DNA from: Bacteroidales bacterium
GTDB taxonomy: Bacteria > Bacteroidota > Bacteroidia > Bacteroidales > UBA932
Length of the DNA: 8,955 nt
Direction: 5' to 3'
Assembly: GCA_017651785.1 (NCBI GenBank)
Contig: JAGCCD010000165.1
Location: 1 to 8,955, forward strand
The translations under genes and the position numbers were made by a program. Every line of letters starts with the position of its first letter. Position 1 is the first letter of the stretch. A model generated the notes under the pieces. The model was not told the origin of the DNA and did no database searches. It saw only the letters and a program-made list of their open reading frames with translations. This document shows positions 1 through 8,955 of the stretch, in pieces.

Positions 1-1071
1 GACGGCTATTACCATTCCGCGCAGATGGGAGGTGCGGCGTTTCACTTCCTCGAAGGTTTCCTCGAGCCGGTACATTGTGCGGCCGCCGCCCGGGCAGGCT
101 ATGTATTCCGGCCTGTAGAAGCGGCGGCGGGCGGCTTGCATAATCTCGTCTGTAAGGTGATCGTCTATGCCTGCAGAGGCGGGAATTTCATCGCACTCGC
201 GGTTAAGCAGCTTTGGGCCCCATTCAATTGCTGCATCCAGCATGGGGTCTCGTACGGCAGGGCCGTGTGACGTAAAGTAATCGGCAAGGTAACGTGCCAC
301 AGGAAGCTCTTTTTCAGGGTCTTCCGTAAGAGAGACGCGAATGGTGTCTCCTATGCCTTCACGCAGCAGCGAGGCTATGCCCACGCAGGATTTGATGCGT
401 CCGGCCTCTCCATTGCCGGCCTCTGTAACGCCAAGGTGCAGAGGGAAGATGTGGCCGCTCTCTTTCATAAGCTTTACAAGCTCCCTGTAGGCCTGGGCCA
501 TCACGAGTGTATTGGATGCCTTGAGGGACACCACGACATTGAAGAAAGAGGCGTCTACGCACATCTGCAGCCACTCCATAGCAGCCTTGGCCATTGCCTC
601 GGGAGTGTTGCCGTACAGGTCCGTGATGTATCTGCCGAGGGAGCCGTGATTAAGGCCGACCCGCACTGCAGTGCCGTGCTTCTTGCATTCCTGAAGGAAG
701 CTGGCAAAACGGCTCCGTGCCACCTCGTGGTCCGGGTGGAAGTTGCCGGGATTGATCCTTACCTTTTCTACGACGGAAGCGCACGCAATGGCGGTTTCTG
801 AAGAGAAATGGATGTCGGCCACCAAGGGAACGTTGCAGCCTGCGGCATTAAGGCGCGAGCGGATTTCCTTTGCGGCTGGCACGTCCTGCAGGCCTGGTAC
901 GGTGATGCGTATCATCTGCGCCCCTGCAGCGGCAAGCCTGAGGCACTGCGCCACGGTGGCTTCTACGTCCGACGTGTGCGTATTGCACATCGTCTGCACC
1001 ACGACGGGGCTGCCGCCGCCTATGACGAGGCTGCCGCCGACGGTGACTTTATTCGTTTTCAGGCGTTCCAT
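1..1071 (-). CDS. ispG: 4-hydroxy-3-methylbut-2-en-1-yl diphosphate synthase IspG (GcpE), C-terminus cut off by window edge
   Basis: Cytoplasmic iron-sulfur enzyme of the MEP isoprenoid pathway that reductively converts methylerythritol cyclodiphosphate to HMBPP. The frame is open for 357 codons from ATG at 1071-1069 to the window edge. The N-terminal TIM barrel (about 1-255) is clear: VVVQTM (23-28), LVADIHF (83-89), RINPGN (105-110), VGLNHGSL (138-145), KASNT (184-188), HLGVTEAGNGEAG (212-224) and GDTIRVSL (241-248). The iron-sulfur domain begins at IACPGGGRT (324-332); the third Cys and the Glu ligand lie beyond the edge. Two oddities: the second cluster Cys of CPxC is Gly329, and only about 73 residues separate the TEDP segment from the CPG motif, so the large central domain typical of Bacteroidota IspG is absent. 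The start lies inside the end of the upstream gene (23-base overlap). Family assignment is sure; activity is uncertain. Confidence 0.95.
   Translation of the reverse strand, partial: MERLKTNKVTVGGSLVIGGGSPVVVQTMCNTHTSDVEATVAQCLRLAAAGAQMIRITVPGLQDVPAAKEIRSRLNAAGCNVPLVADIHFSSETAIACASVVEKVRINPGNFHPDHEVARSRFASFLQECKKHGTAVRVGLNHGSLGRYITDLYGNTPEAMAKAAMEWLQMCVDASFFNVVVSLKASNTLVMAQAYRELVKLMKESGHIFPLHLGVTEAGNGEAGRIKSCVGIASLLREGIGDTIRVSLTEDPEKELPVARYLADYFTSHGPAVRDPMLDAAIEWGPKLLNRECDEIPASAGIDDHLTDEIMQAARRRFYRPEYIACPGGGRTMYRLEETFEEVKRRTSHLRGMVIAV
85..87 (-). other. IspG cluster-ligand codon changed from expected Cys to Gly
   Basis: The codon for residue 329 reads GGC (Gly) inside the run GGC GGC GGC, where IspG proteins have TGC or TGT (Cys) in the CPxC motif. 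The first Cys (residue 326, codon at 94-96) is intact. A single T-to-G change explains it. It could be a real mutation or a base-call error in a GC-rich run near the window end. Confidence 0.75.
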
Positions 1072-1894
1072 ATACAATATCGCGGGCTTCCTTCTTGATC
1101 TGCTTCACGGTCTTGCCGTTGCGTCTTGTGAGCTGGAAATACACTCCGAACGTAACCGCCAGGTCTATGGGGTTACCGAAGCGGTAGTAGTATTCGTTGT
1201 AAGGGTGGAATATCTCGTTGTAGTAATCGGGCACATAGAGGCTCTGGAGGCTCCAGCGGCCCTGCAGCTTGAGGTGGAACTCAACCGGGTCGAGCATATA
1301 GGCTATGCCCAAGCCGCCTGCAATGCCGAAGTCGAAGCGGTACTCGTAGTCGCGGAACTTGTTCTCATATTCCTCGGGCAGCCAGGGGCCGCTGCGGGAT
1401 ACGGACAGTCTGTAGCCCACATAGCCTCCAAGGTCTACAAGGAACTTTACGGGAGCGGCGTCTATGTGCATCTGCATCATTGCGGGCATTTCTACGGTAT
1501 CCATAGTCTCATACGTCGCTCCGTCAATGTAGCCCAGGGGAAAACCCGTCTCCGGATTGTCCTTGAAGCGGGCGCCGGAATGACCGTATGAAAAGCCGAT
1601 AGTGTAGCCGAAGTAGGGCAGATAGTTGAACATCTTCTGGTAATGCGTGAACATCAGCGAGAAGTATGTGGGGCGGAAGACGAAGTCAAGACCCATCTTG
1701 GGCGGGTTGAAGAACACCGTAGAGAAGGTGACGCCGTAGTTGACGCCCAGCATGGAATAGTCGTTCAGGGGGCCGCGGCGCCTGACTATGTCAAGCGTGT
1801 CAAGGAATTCGGCAGAGTACTCAACGCTGTCTTTCTGGGCGTGCAGAAGGCCGCTGGAAAGCAAAGCCATGCAGATCAGGACTATCTTCCTCAT
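1049..1894 (-). CDS. Predicted outer-membrane beta-barrel protein (PorT-like), function unknown
   Basis: A 281-residue exported protein. Residues 1-19 look like a Sec signal peptide (MRKIVLICMALLSSGLLHA) with likely cleavage before Gln20. The mature part is rich in aromatic and alternating polar/hydrophobic stretches, for example LGVNYGVTFSTVFF, PYFGYTIGFSYGHSG, KFLVDLGGYVGYRLSV, FDFGIAGGLGIAYML and PIDLAVTFGVYFQL. This resembles the transmembrane strands of the small outer-membrane barrels (PorT-like family) common in Bacteroidota. The last barrel-like strand is followed by a short charged tail (about 255-281). The ATG overlaps the stop of the lipoprotein gene by 4 bases (ATGA), which fixes the start. 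The stop is TAA, and ispG starts within its last codons. The specific role is not recognisable; the neighbouring lipoprotein suggests an envelope function, which is inference only. Confidence 0.75.
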   Translation of the reverse strand: MRKIVLICMALLSSGLLHAQKDSVEYSAEFLDTLDIVRRRGPLNDYSMLGVNYGVTFSTVFFNPPKMGLDFVFRPTYFSLMFTHYQKMFNYLPYFGYTIGFSYGHSGARFKDNPETGFPLGYIDGATYETMDTVEMPAMMQMHIDAAPVKFLVDLGGYVGYRLSVSRSGPWLPEEYENKFRDYEYRFDFGIAGGLGIAYMLDPVEFHLKLQGRWSLQSLYVPDYYNEIFHPYNEYYYRFGNPIDLAVTFGVYFQLTRRNGKTVKQIKKEARDIVYGTPENE

Positions 1895-3684
1895 AGGCTT
1901 TCAAAGAGTTCTTTGATGTTGAACGTCTGCTCCACCTCTGCGCTTGCGGGAATCTGGATATACTCGCTGTCTGCCACTTTGACGAACAGCACGGCCTCCG
2001 GCTGGCGGTGCTCAAGAAGGGAACCGGTGTCTACAATCGAGTTGCGGTTGCCGTCGTCCGTTATGCGTATGGAGTATTTGCCCTCTTTGAGGTAGGGGAA
2101 AGACAGGGAGCAGTTTTTCTCCGTTATGTAGGAGCGGAGCACGGACTGGCGCTTCTCGTCCAGAAGGTCCACTATAATTTTGCGGTCAACGCCTTCAAGC
2201 ACGGCTGTGAGCGAGCTCAGAGTCTCGTCCGTGGGGAGAGTGACCTTTACGAGCGTACTGTCGGACCAGAAGCCGTTTATGTCCCGGAAGGCGTGGTGAG
2301 GCACCTTGAGCGAGTACTCATAACCTGCCAGCAGCTTATCTACGGGACGTATGGAATAGCGGCGCAGATTGAGGGTGTCCTGCTGCACTGTAACCTTTCC
2401 TTTGTATTCTTTCTGCTTGGGGTCCAGGTAACTGAATACCAGGGAGTCGAAGTGCTCGTAGATGATGGGCTGGGTGAACTCGAGCTCGTAGCCTTTCTGC
2501 TCCACCGTTTCAGGCTTGGCCTCCAGCTTGAATACGCAGGTAGTATCTTCGTGCTTGATGCTGCTGCGACGTGTTTTCTGCAGCACGCGCTTGCCCTGAG
2601 GCATAGTGAGCCTGAGATGCTCCAGCTTGGGGACGAGGGCGCCCAGCGAATCGGTCTTGCGGTAGTTTACATACAGGTGCAGCGTATCCGGAGCGGGCCT
2701 GCTGTTGTTTACCCAAATCTCAAGGCTGTCGTGAACTATGTTGAACTGGGTGATGAGTTCGTCGGCAGTATAGCCCTTAATCCAAAGGGAATCTATCCAA
2801 GCGTTCTGGGCCTGGAACGACACGAACGCCGTTCTGTCGGCCGTTCGGCCTGAGTTCTTGAGGAACTGCTTTGACGGCTTTTCACGGAACATGCGCATTG
2901 TGTAGTCGACCCTTCTTGCCTCGCACATAAGGGTATCCTTCATATCGTACTTCAGCATCTCCGGGAGTGTGTCTGCAACGTGCACAACGGGGCGGACGAG
3001 CGAATCTACGAATGCCACCTGGTCTGAATCGGGGTCGTAGATGTTGTTGCCGGTGGCGTCTTTGATTGCATACAGGCGGTAAGTGGTGTCTGCGAGATAG
3101 GGGAGGCAGAAGTAGCCCCAGTCGTCGGTCTTAATTGCGGCTACGGGACGCTTGAGAAAGACCGCGGAGTCTGCGTGATCCTTATACAGAAGGACGGTGG
3201 CCTCTTTTATGGGCGAGAGGGTCTTGCTGTCAAGCACCTTGCCGGTAAGAAGCAGCGAGTCCATTACAGAGCCGGTAGAAAACACATACGTGTAGCCGGG
3301 GAACAGATTACCCTCGTTGTTGTCTGCCAGGGCGTTTGTTAAGTTGAGAGTGTAGGTGGTATTGGAATCAAGCGGCTCCTCGAACTCTATTATGAGGGAC
3401 TTTTCGCGTATGCGCGCCTTTGGCGCCTTGGCCTGGGGCGGCGACAGGAAGATGTTCTTGGGGTTCTTTATGACTACGAACTCGTCGAAGGTAAAGACTA
3501 TCTTTGCCTTGTTCACGGGAACGTTTGTCGCCCCGGGCAGGGGCTTGATGTCTATGATGAAGGGCGGTATGGTGTCTTTGTCGCCGCCGGTTGGGGACTG
3601 GGTGGTGTTGGCGCAGGAGTGCGTGAGCAACACCGGAAGCAGCAGTACCGTGGCTGCGATAAGTATTACTGTTCGTCTTTTCAT
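1891..3684 (-). CDS. Ig-like (Big_5/SbsA-type) domain-containing lipoprotein
   Basis: A 597-residue predicted lipoprotein. Residues 1-24 form a lipoprotein signal (MKRRTV, hydrophobic core, then LLTHSC) with Cys24 as the lipidation site; the lipobox is loose but acceptable for Bacteroidota. After the Cys comes the linker ANTTQSPTGGDKDTIPP, characteristic of this family, then a Big_5-type Ig-like domain (about 38-140, with FTFDEFV and NTTYTLNL). A carboxypeptidase-regulatory-like segment follows (about 145-235: LLTGKVLDSKTLSPIKEATV, and TGNNIYDPDSD, which resembles a calcium-binding loop). A long beta-rich middle comes next, and the end has DDGNRNSIVDTGSLLEHRQPE, also typical of the family. 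A longer reading from TTG at 3693 adds only three residues. I chose ATG at 3684-3682 because it overlaps the upstream TGA as ATGA and starts a proper signal peptide. Probably membrane-anchored and periplasmic or surface-exposed; its biochemical role is unknown. Confidence 0.88.
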   Translation of the reverse strand: MKRRTVILIAATVLLLPVLLTHSCANTTQSPTGGDKDTIPPFIIDIKPLPGATNVPVNKAKIVFTFDEFVVIKNPKNIFLSPPQAKAPKARIREKSLIIEFEEPLDSNTTYTLNLTNALADNNEGNLFPGYTYVFSTGSVMDSLLLTGKVLDSKTLSPIKEATVLLYKDHADSAVFLKRPVAAIKTDDWGYFCLPYLADTTYRLYAIKDATGNNIYDPDSDQVAFVDSLVRPVVHVADTLPEMLKYDMKDTLMCEARRVDYTMRMFREKPSKQFLKNSGRTADRTAFVSFQAQNAWIDSLWIKGYTADELITQFNIVHDSLEIWVNNSRPAPDTLHLYVNYRKTDSLGALVPKLEHLRLTMPQGKRVLQKTRRSSIKHEDTTCVFKLEAKPETVEQKGYELEFTQPIIYEHFDSLVFSYLDPKQKEYKGKVTVQQDTLNLRRYSIRPVDKLLAGYEYSLKVPHHAFRDINGFWSDSTLVKVTLPTDETLSSLTAVLEGVDRKIIVDLLDEKRQSVLRSYITEKNCSLSFPYLKEGKYSIRITDDGNRNSIVDTGSLLEHRQPEAVLFVKVADSEYIQIPASAEVEQTFNIKELFESL

Positions 3685-5360
3685 AACATGCAATTGACTA
3701 CATCTTCTATGCCGTCGATATGGCGGAGGGCGTTTTCTATGTCTTCCTGCAATCCGGGGCGGCGGGTGCCCGTAAGTTTTACGCTTACGGTGAACGTTTC
3801 CTGAGTGGGCGCGGTGTTCATTATTTCCTCTGCGCGCCTTAAGGCGTCAGGGTCCGGGGAGCCCTTGAGGCTGTCCATTAGCCTGCGTCTGGCGTGCCTG
3901 GTGTGAAGGAACTCAAGCCACTCGGGCTTGGGGGTAGATTTGCGGGCGGTTATTATCTCTACCTGGTCTCCGGCGCGAAGCTGGCGCGAAAGGGGCGCGA
4001 GCTTGCTGTTTATCTTTGCCGCGATGGCCTGGTTGCCCACGTTGGTGTGTACGTAATATGCGAAATCCAGCGCCGTGGAGCCCTTGGGAATGCTCTTTTG
4101 CTCGCCCACGGGCGTGAAGACGCTGATGGTCTTTGCAGCGATGTCTTCCTGGATGATCTCAAGCAGCTCAAGCGAGTCTGCGTCACGGCTGCTGAGGATT
4201 TCCTGCACTTTGGCAAGCCAGCGGTCCATATTGGTATCGTCCTCGGACAGGTAGCCGTCTTTCTTGTAGTTCCAGTGGGCTGCGATACCCTTTTCCGCGA
4301 TGTCGTCCATCCTGCGGGAGCGGATCTGCACCTCTACCCAAATGCCAGCCTTGCTCATAAGGGTGCAGTGCAGGGCCTCGTAGCCGTTTTCCTTGGGCTG
4401 GTTTATCCAGTCACGCATACGGCTCTGGTTCTGGGGATAGAGGCTTGTTACAAGGGTGTAAATCTCGAAGGCACGCTTGCGTTCCGTCTCTATGTCCCTG
4501 GCGTCGCACTCAAAGACAATGCGTACGGCGTACAGGTCATAGATCTGCTCGAAGGATACGCCCTTGGTGCGCATCTTGTGCCAGATGGAGTAAGGGGTCT
4601 TGATGCGTTTCTTTATCTGGAACGTGATGCCTGAGGCCTCAAGCGCGCTGTTGATGGGGGCGATGAATTCGTCTATGTCCCTGGAACGCTGAAGGATGTC
4701 CCGGTTTACCCTGTTCTCTATCCAGGCGTAATCCTGGGGCTGGCGGTGCTTGAGCCAGATGTTCTCCATCTCCGACTTTATGCCGTAAAGGCCAAGGCGG
4801 TGGGCAAGGGGGATGAAGAGGCTCTTGGACTCTGCCAGGATACGGTCTGCCTTGCCCGGAGGAAGGGTATCCAGACGGCGGCAATTCTCAAGTCTGTCTG
4901 CAAGCTTGATGAGCACGACCCTTATGTCTCCGCCCATGGAAAGGAGGACGCGCTTGAAGTTCTCTGCCCTGGCGGCGTCTGAATCTTCCTCGGACAGGGG
5001 ATGGGAACTTTCGAGAACCGAGCGTATGTTGTTAAGGCCGTCTACAAGGCTGGCGATCTTGTCTCCAAAGAGGGGACGTAACTGGTCGGGACTGGTGTCT
5101 GTATTCTTGGGGACGTCGTGCAGGAGGGCTGCGCAGATGGACTTGCAGCCAAGGCCGATAGAGCCCACCACAATCTTTGCAACCTCCAGCGGATGAAGTA
5201 TGAAAGGTTCGCCTCCGCCGAGGGAGAAGCCTTTGTGCGCCTCTCTGGCGTATTTGAACGCGGTCCGCACCAGATCAAGCTCTTCCTCGCTGCGGCAACG
5301 GCCGCGGGCGAGGTCCAGCAGGGAATTGAAGTCTGCCTGTATGCGCGCGTCTTTGTTCAT
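3681..5360 (-). CDS. Short RelA/SpoT homologue: intact (p)ppGpp synthetase domain, degenerate hydrolase domain
   Basis: A 559-residue cytoplasmic alarmone enzyme. The N-terminal HD hydrolase-like domain (about 30-190) keeps His56, His81-Asp82, Asp155 (KLADRL) and Asn159. However, the HDxxED motif reads HDVPKN, so the catalytic Glu-Asp pair is Lys85-Asn86, and the usual Arg before SGEP is Leu47. The synthetase domain (about 235-365) looks complete: KTPYSIWHKM (254-263), YDLYAVRI (274-281), RMRDW (314-318, close to the RxKD charge motif of bifunctional Rel rather than ExDD), NGYEALH (325-331) and VEVQIR (342-347). A TGS domain follows (about 412-471, VFTPVGE to VEIIT), then a short helical stretch and a truncated ACT-like end (about 522-559). 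Full-length Rel/SpoT proteins are usually above 700 residues, so the helical and zinc-finger-like parts are missing or reduced. Likely a synthetase-only enzyme; this is inference. A Shine-Dalgarno-like AGGA lies 7 bases before the ATG. Confidence 0.93.
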   Translation of the reverse strand: MNKDARIQADFNSLLDLARGRCRSEEELDLVRTAFKYAREAHKGFSLGGGEPFILHPLEVAKIVVGSIGLGCKSICAALLHDVPKNTDTSPDQLRPLFGDKIASLVDGLNNIRSVLESSHPLSEEDSDAARAENFKRVLLSMGGDIRVVLIKLADRLENCRRLDTLPPGKADRILAESKSLFIPLAHRLGLYGIKSEMENIWLKHRQPQDYAWIENRVNRDILQRSRDIDEFIAPINSALEASGITFQIKKRIKTPYSIWHKMRTKGVSFEQIYDLYAVRIVFECDARDIETERKRAFEIYTLVTSLYPQNQSRMRDWINQPKENGYEALHCTLMSKAGIWVEVQIRSRRMDDIAEKGIAAHWNYKKDGYLSEDDTNMDRWLAKVQEILSSRDADSLELLEIIQEDIAAKTISVFTPVGEQKSIPKGSTALDFAYYVHTNVGNQAIAAKINSKLAPLSRQLRAGDQVEIITARKSTPKPEWLEFLHTRHARRRLMDSLKGSPDPDALRRAEEIMNTAPTQETFTVSVKLTGTRRPGLQEDIENALRHIDGIEDVVNCML

Positions 5361-6300
5361 TTCTTATTCCTGTTGTTCCTTCTGATCCTTCTGTCCTCAA
5401 GACCGTAGCCCTGGACATTCTGGAATGCGTATGTGAGCTCTGCCCCGTATATGATTATCTGCCAGCTGAAGTTGAGCCAGATAAGGAACAGGGGCACTGC
5501 GGCGATGACTCCGTACACCGTGTTGAGCCTGGCCACGAACACCTGGGTTTCCAGATAAAGATACTGGAAAATGACGAACACCACGGCTGCGATGGCAGCT
5601 GCACGTAGGGCCTCACGGTATTTTACGTTGGTTGCCGGTATGAACTTGTACATGGCCGACAGCGTGAAAACCGTAATGATGTAGAAGCCCAGGTAACCCA
5701 GCAGTTTGGGCAGGAACCGGAGCTCCGACAGGTCAAGGCCCAGGAACTTGGTGATGTTGGCGTAGTATGCGATACCGGCGCCGAAAAGCACCACGAAGAA
5801 CGGGCTGAGGAAAAGCACCAGGAAGTAGAAACCGAAACGCTTGTAGATCTTGCGCGGAATCTTGCGGATGCCCCACACGTTGTTGAACACCCTCTCTACC
5901 TGGAACATCATCCACAGGATGGTCCAGAGGAAGGCGAAAGCGGAAATGGCTCCCACTCCGCCGCCCTGGGCGATATCTATTATTGCAACTGCCTTTTCCT
6001 GCAGGAACGTGAGCAGATTGGAATCCACCTCCGTGCTGAAAGACTGAAGGAAGGTCTCCAGATAACCCTCCAGCCCCAGACCGCCCGTAACGGCGAAGAT
6101 GAGGGCGATGAGGGGGATGATGGCCATCGCCACGAAATAGCTCAGGGCAACGCACTGGAATCCCATGCGGTTCTCTGCAAAGGTGTCCAGAGTAATGCGC
6201 GAAACCTTTACCAGGTGCACGATACGGGCGTACCATCTCGGTTCCTTCTGGGTATCGATGGTCCACACGCGGTCGGAGAAAAGGTCTGCGAACTTGCCCA

Positions 6301-6301
<1 letters not shown>
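5357..6301 (-). CDS. YihY/virulence factor BrkB family inner-membrane protein
   Basis: A 314-residue polytopic membrane protein with about six hydrophobic segments: 49-72, 116-134, 156-178, 200-221, 231-250 and 262-286. Family hallmarks are ALSYFVAMAIIPLIAL near the first segment, VERVFNNVWG after the second, and YGVIAAVPLFLIWLNFSWQ with IIYGAEL at the last. The C-terminal tail is short and strongly basic (RRIRRNNRNKK). Members were once annotated as ribonuclease BN, but that activity belongs to another protein; the true function (proposed: transport or envelope integrity) is unsettled. The ATG overlaps the ligA TGA by one base (TGATG) and no Shine-Dalgarno is visible, so translation probably depends on ligA. 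Its TGA overlaps the next ATG as ATGA. Confidence 0.92.
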
Positions 6302-8479
<2,178 letters not shown>

Positions 8480-8955
8480 ATGAAAGATTCCATCATCATC
8501 CTTTGCGGCGGCGGCCCCGCTCCGGGCATGAACACCGTTGTGTTCTCTGTCGCCAAGACTTTCCTTGCAGGCGGTTATCGCGTTATCGGTCTTCACGGTG
8601 GCTACAGCGGCCTGTTTTCCAAGAATCCCCGCACCCAGGACATCGACTTCGCCCTTGCAGACTACTACTTCAACCGCGGCGGCTCCTATTTCCAGATGTC
8701 CCGTTTCAAACCCAAGGATTCAGACTTTGAAGAAAACTTCAACCTCTCCCTCTTCCAGGAAAACAACATCAAGCTCCTCGTAACCGTAGGCGGAGACGAC
8801 ACGGCATCCACTGCCAACCGCATCGCCACGTTCCTGGAGGCAAAACAATACCCCATCCGCAACATCCACGTCACCTAGACCATAGACAAAGACCTGCCCC
8901 TTCCCGGCAACTCCCATACCTTCGGTTTCAACTCCTCAAAGAATGAAGGCGCCCA
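8480..8955 (+). CDS. pfp: PPi-type 6-phosphofructokinase, partial at right edge and interrupted by an in-frame TAG
   Basis: Glycolytic phosphofructokinase family enzyme phosphorylating fructose 6-phosphate to the 1,6-bisphosphate. From ATG at 8480 the frame reads 132 codons (MKDSIIILCGGGPAPGMN: the phosphoryl-donor-binding glycine loop; GGSYFQMSR at 67-75; VGGDDTAST at 103-111), then meets TAG at 8876-8878. The same frame continues after it as TIDKDLPLPG and TFGFNSSKNEGA to the window edge, still matching the family, so this is one gene with a stop rather than a natural end. GGDD instead of GGDG is the established mark of pyrophosphate-dependent enzymes, which also carry PKTIDND; the TAG falls on the Lys of that motif. 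Adjacent conserved positions also differ (P to T before it, N to K in TIDND), while both Asp residues of TIDxD remain. Either a damaged gene or sequence error. If the TAG is real and not read through, the product is a non-functional 132-residue fragment. Confidence 0.88.
8876..8878 (+). other. In-frame TAG at the catalytic-lysine codon of the phosphofructokinase
   Basis: The codon aligned with Lys of the PKTIDND motif reads TAG; AAG to TAG is a single-base change. Homology continues in the same frame on both sides. The five gene ends visible in the window use TGA (four) or TAA (one), and none of the other genes contains an in-frame TAG, so a general reassignment of TAG is not supported here. 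Confidence 0.8.

Noticed and set aside
3691..3693. TTG start for the lipoprotein giving three extra residues.
   Set aside because: ATG at 3684 forms an ATGA overlap with the upstream stop and starts a standard signal peptide.
8876..8878. Genome-wide reassignment of TAG as a sense codon, or pyrrolysine at the lysine position.
   Set aside because: None of the other genes, about 2,900 codons, has an in-frame TAG, and no pyrrolysine genes or suppressor tRNA are in view. A single site at a window end is better explained by mutation or error.
8480..8878. Reading the 132-residue phosphofructokinase frame as a complete small protein.
   Set aside because: The frame ends in the middle of the conserved substrate-binding core and homology continues past the stop in the same frame.

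Overview
The window looks like chromosomal core DNA of a moderately GC-rich member of the Bacteroidota, probably order Bacteroidales. The evidence is a Bacteroidota-type Ig-like lipoprotein with the CxxxxxSPTGGDKDTIPP start, an IspG with NHGSL and KASNT motifs, a perfect TAnnTTTG -7 promoter box, a general lack of Shine-Dalgarno sequences, and a PPi-type phosphofructokinase. No mobile element, CRISPR array, rRNA or tRNA is visible, and I found no new multi-gene system. The interest lies in single genes whose key residues are altered.

Layout. Six genes run leftward (minus strand) from about 8376 to the left edge: ligA (NAD-dependent DNA ligase), a YihY/BrkB-family membrane protein, a short RelA/SpoT homologue, an Ig-like lipoprotein, a predicted outer-membrane beta-barrel protein, and ispG (runs off the left edge). 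Every junction overlaps by 1, 4 or 23 bases, so they most likely form one translationally coupled operon, read from a promoter just upstream of ligA. A 103-base AT-rich divergent intergenic region (8377-8479) separates ligA from a rightward phosphofructokinase gene that runs off the right edge.

Oddities. The phosphofructokinase frame is broken by an in-frame TAG exactly at the codon expected for the PPi-specific catalytic lysine, 77 bases from the right edge. IspG has Gly in place of an iron-sulfur ligand Cys, about 85 bases from the left edge. Both defects lie close to the window ends, so sequence or assembly error at contig ends is a serious alternative to biology. Away from the ends, the RelA/SpoT homologue keeps its synthetase residues but has lost hydrolase residues (HDxxED is HDVPKN), IspG lacks the large central domain usual in Bacteroidota, and LigA ends in a perfect sliding-clamp-binding peptide, QLSLF.

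Together the operon mixes housekeeping functions (DNA joining, alarmone signalling, isoprenoid precursor synthesis) with envelope proteins. Apart from probable co-transcription, I see no evidence that they form one pathway.
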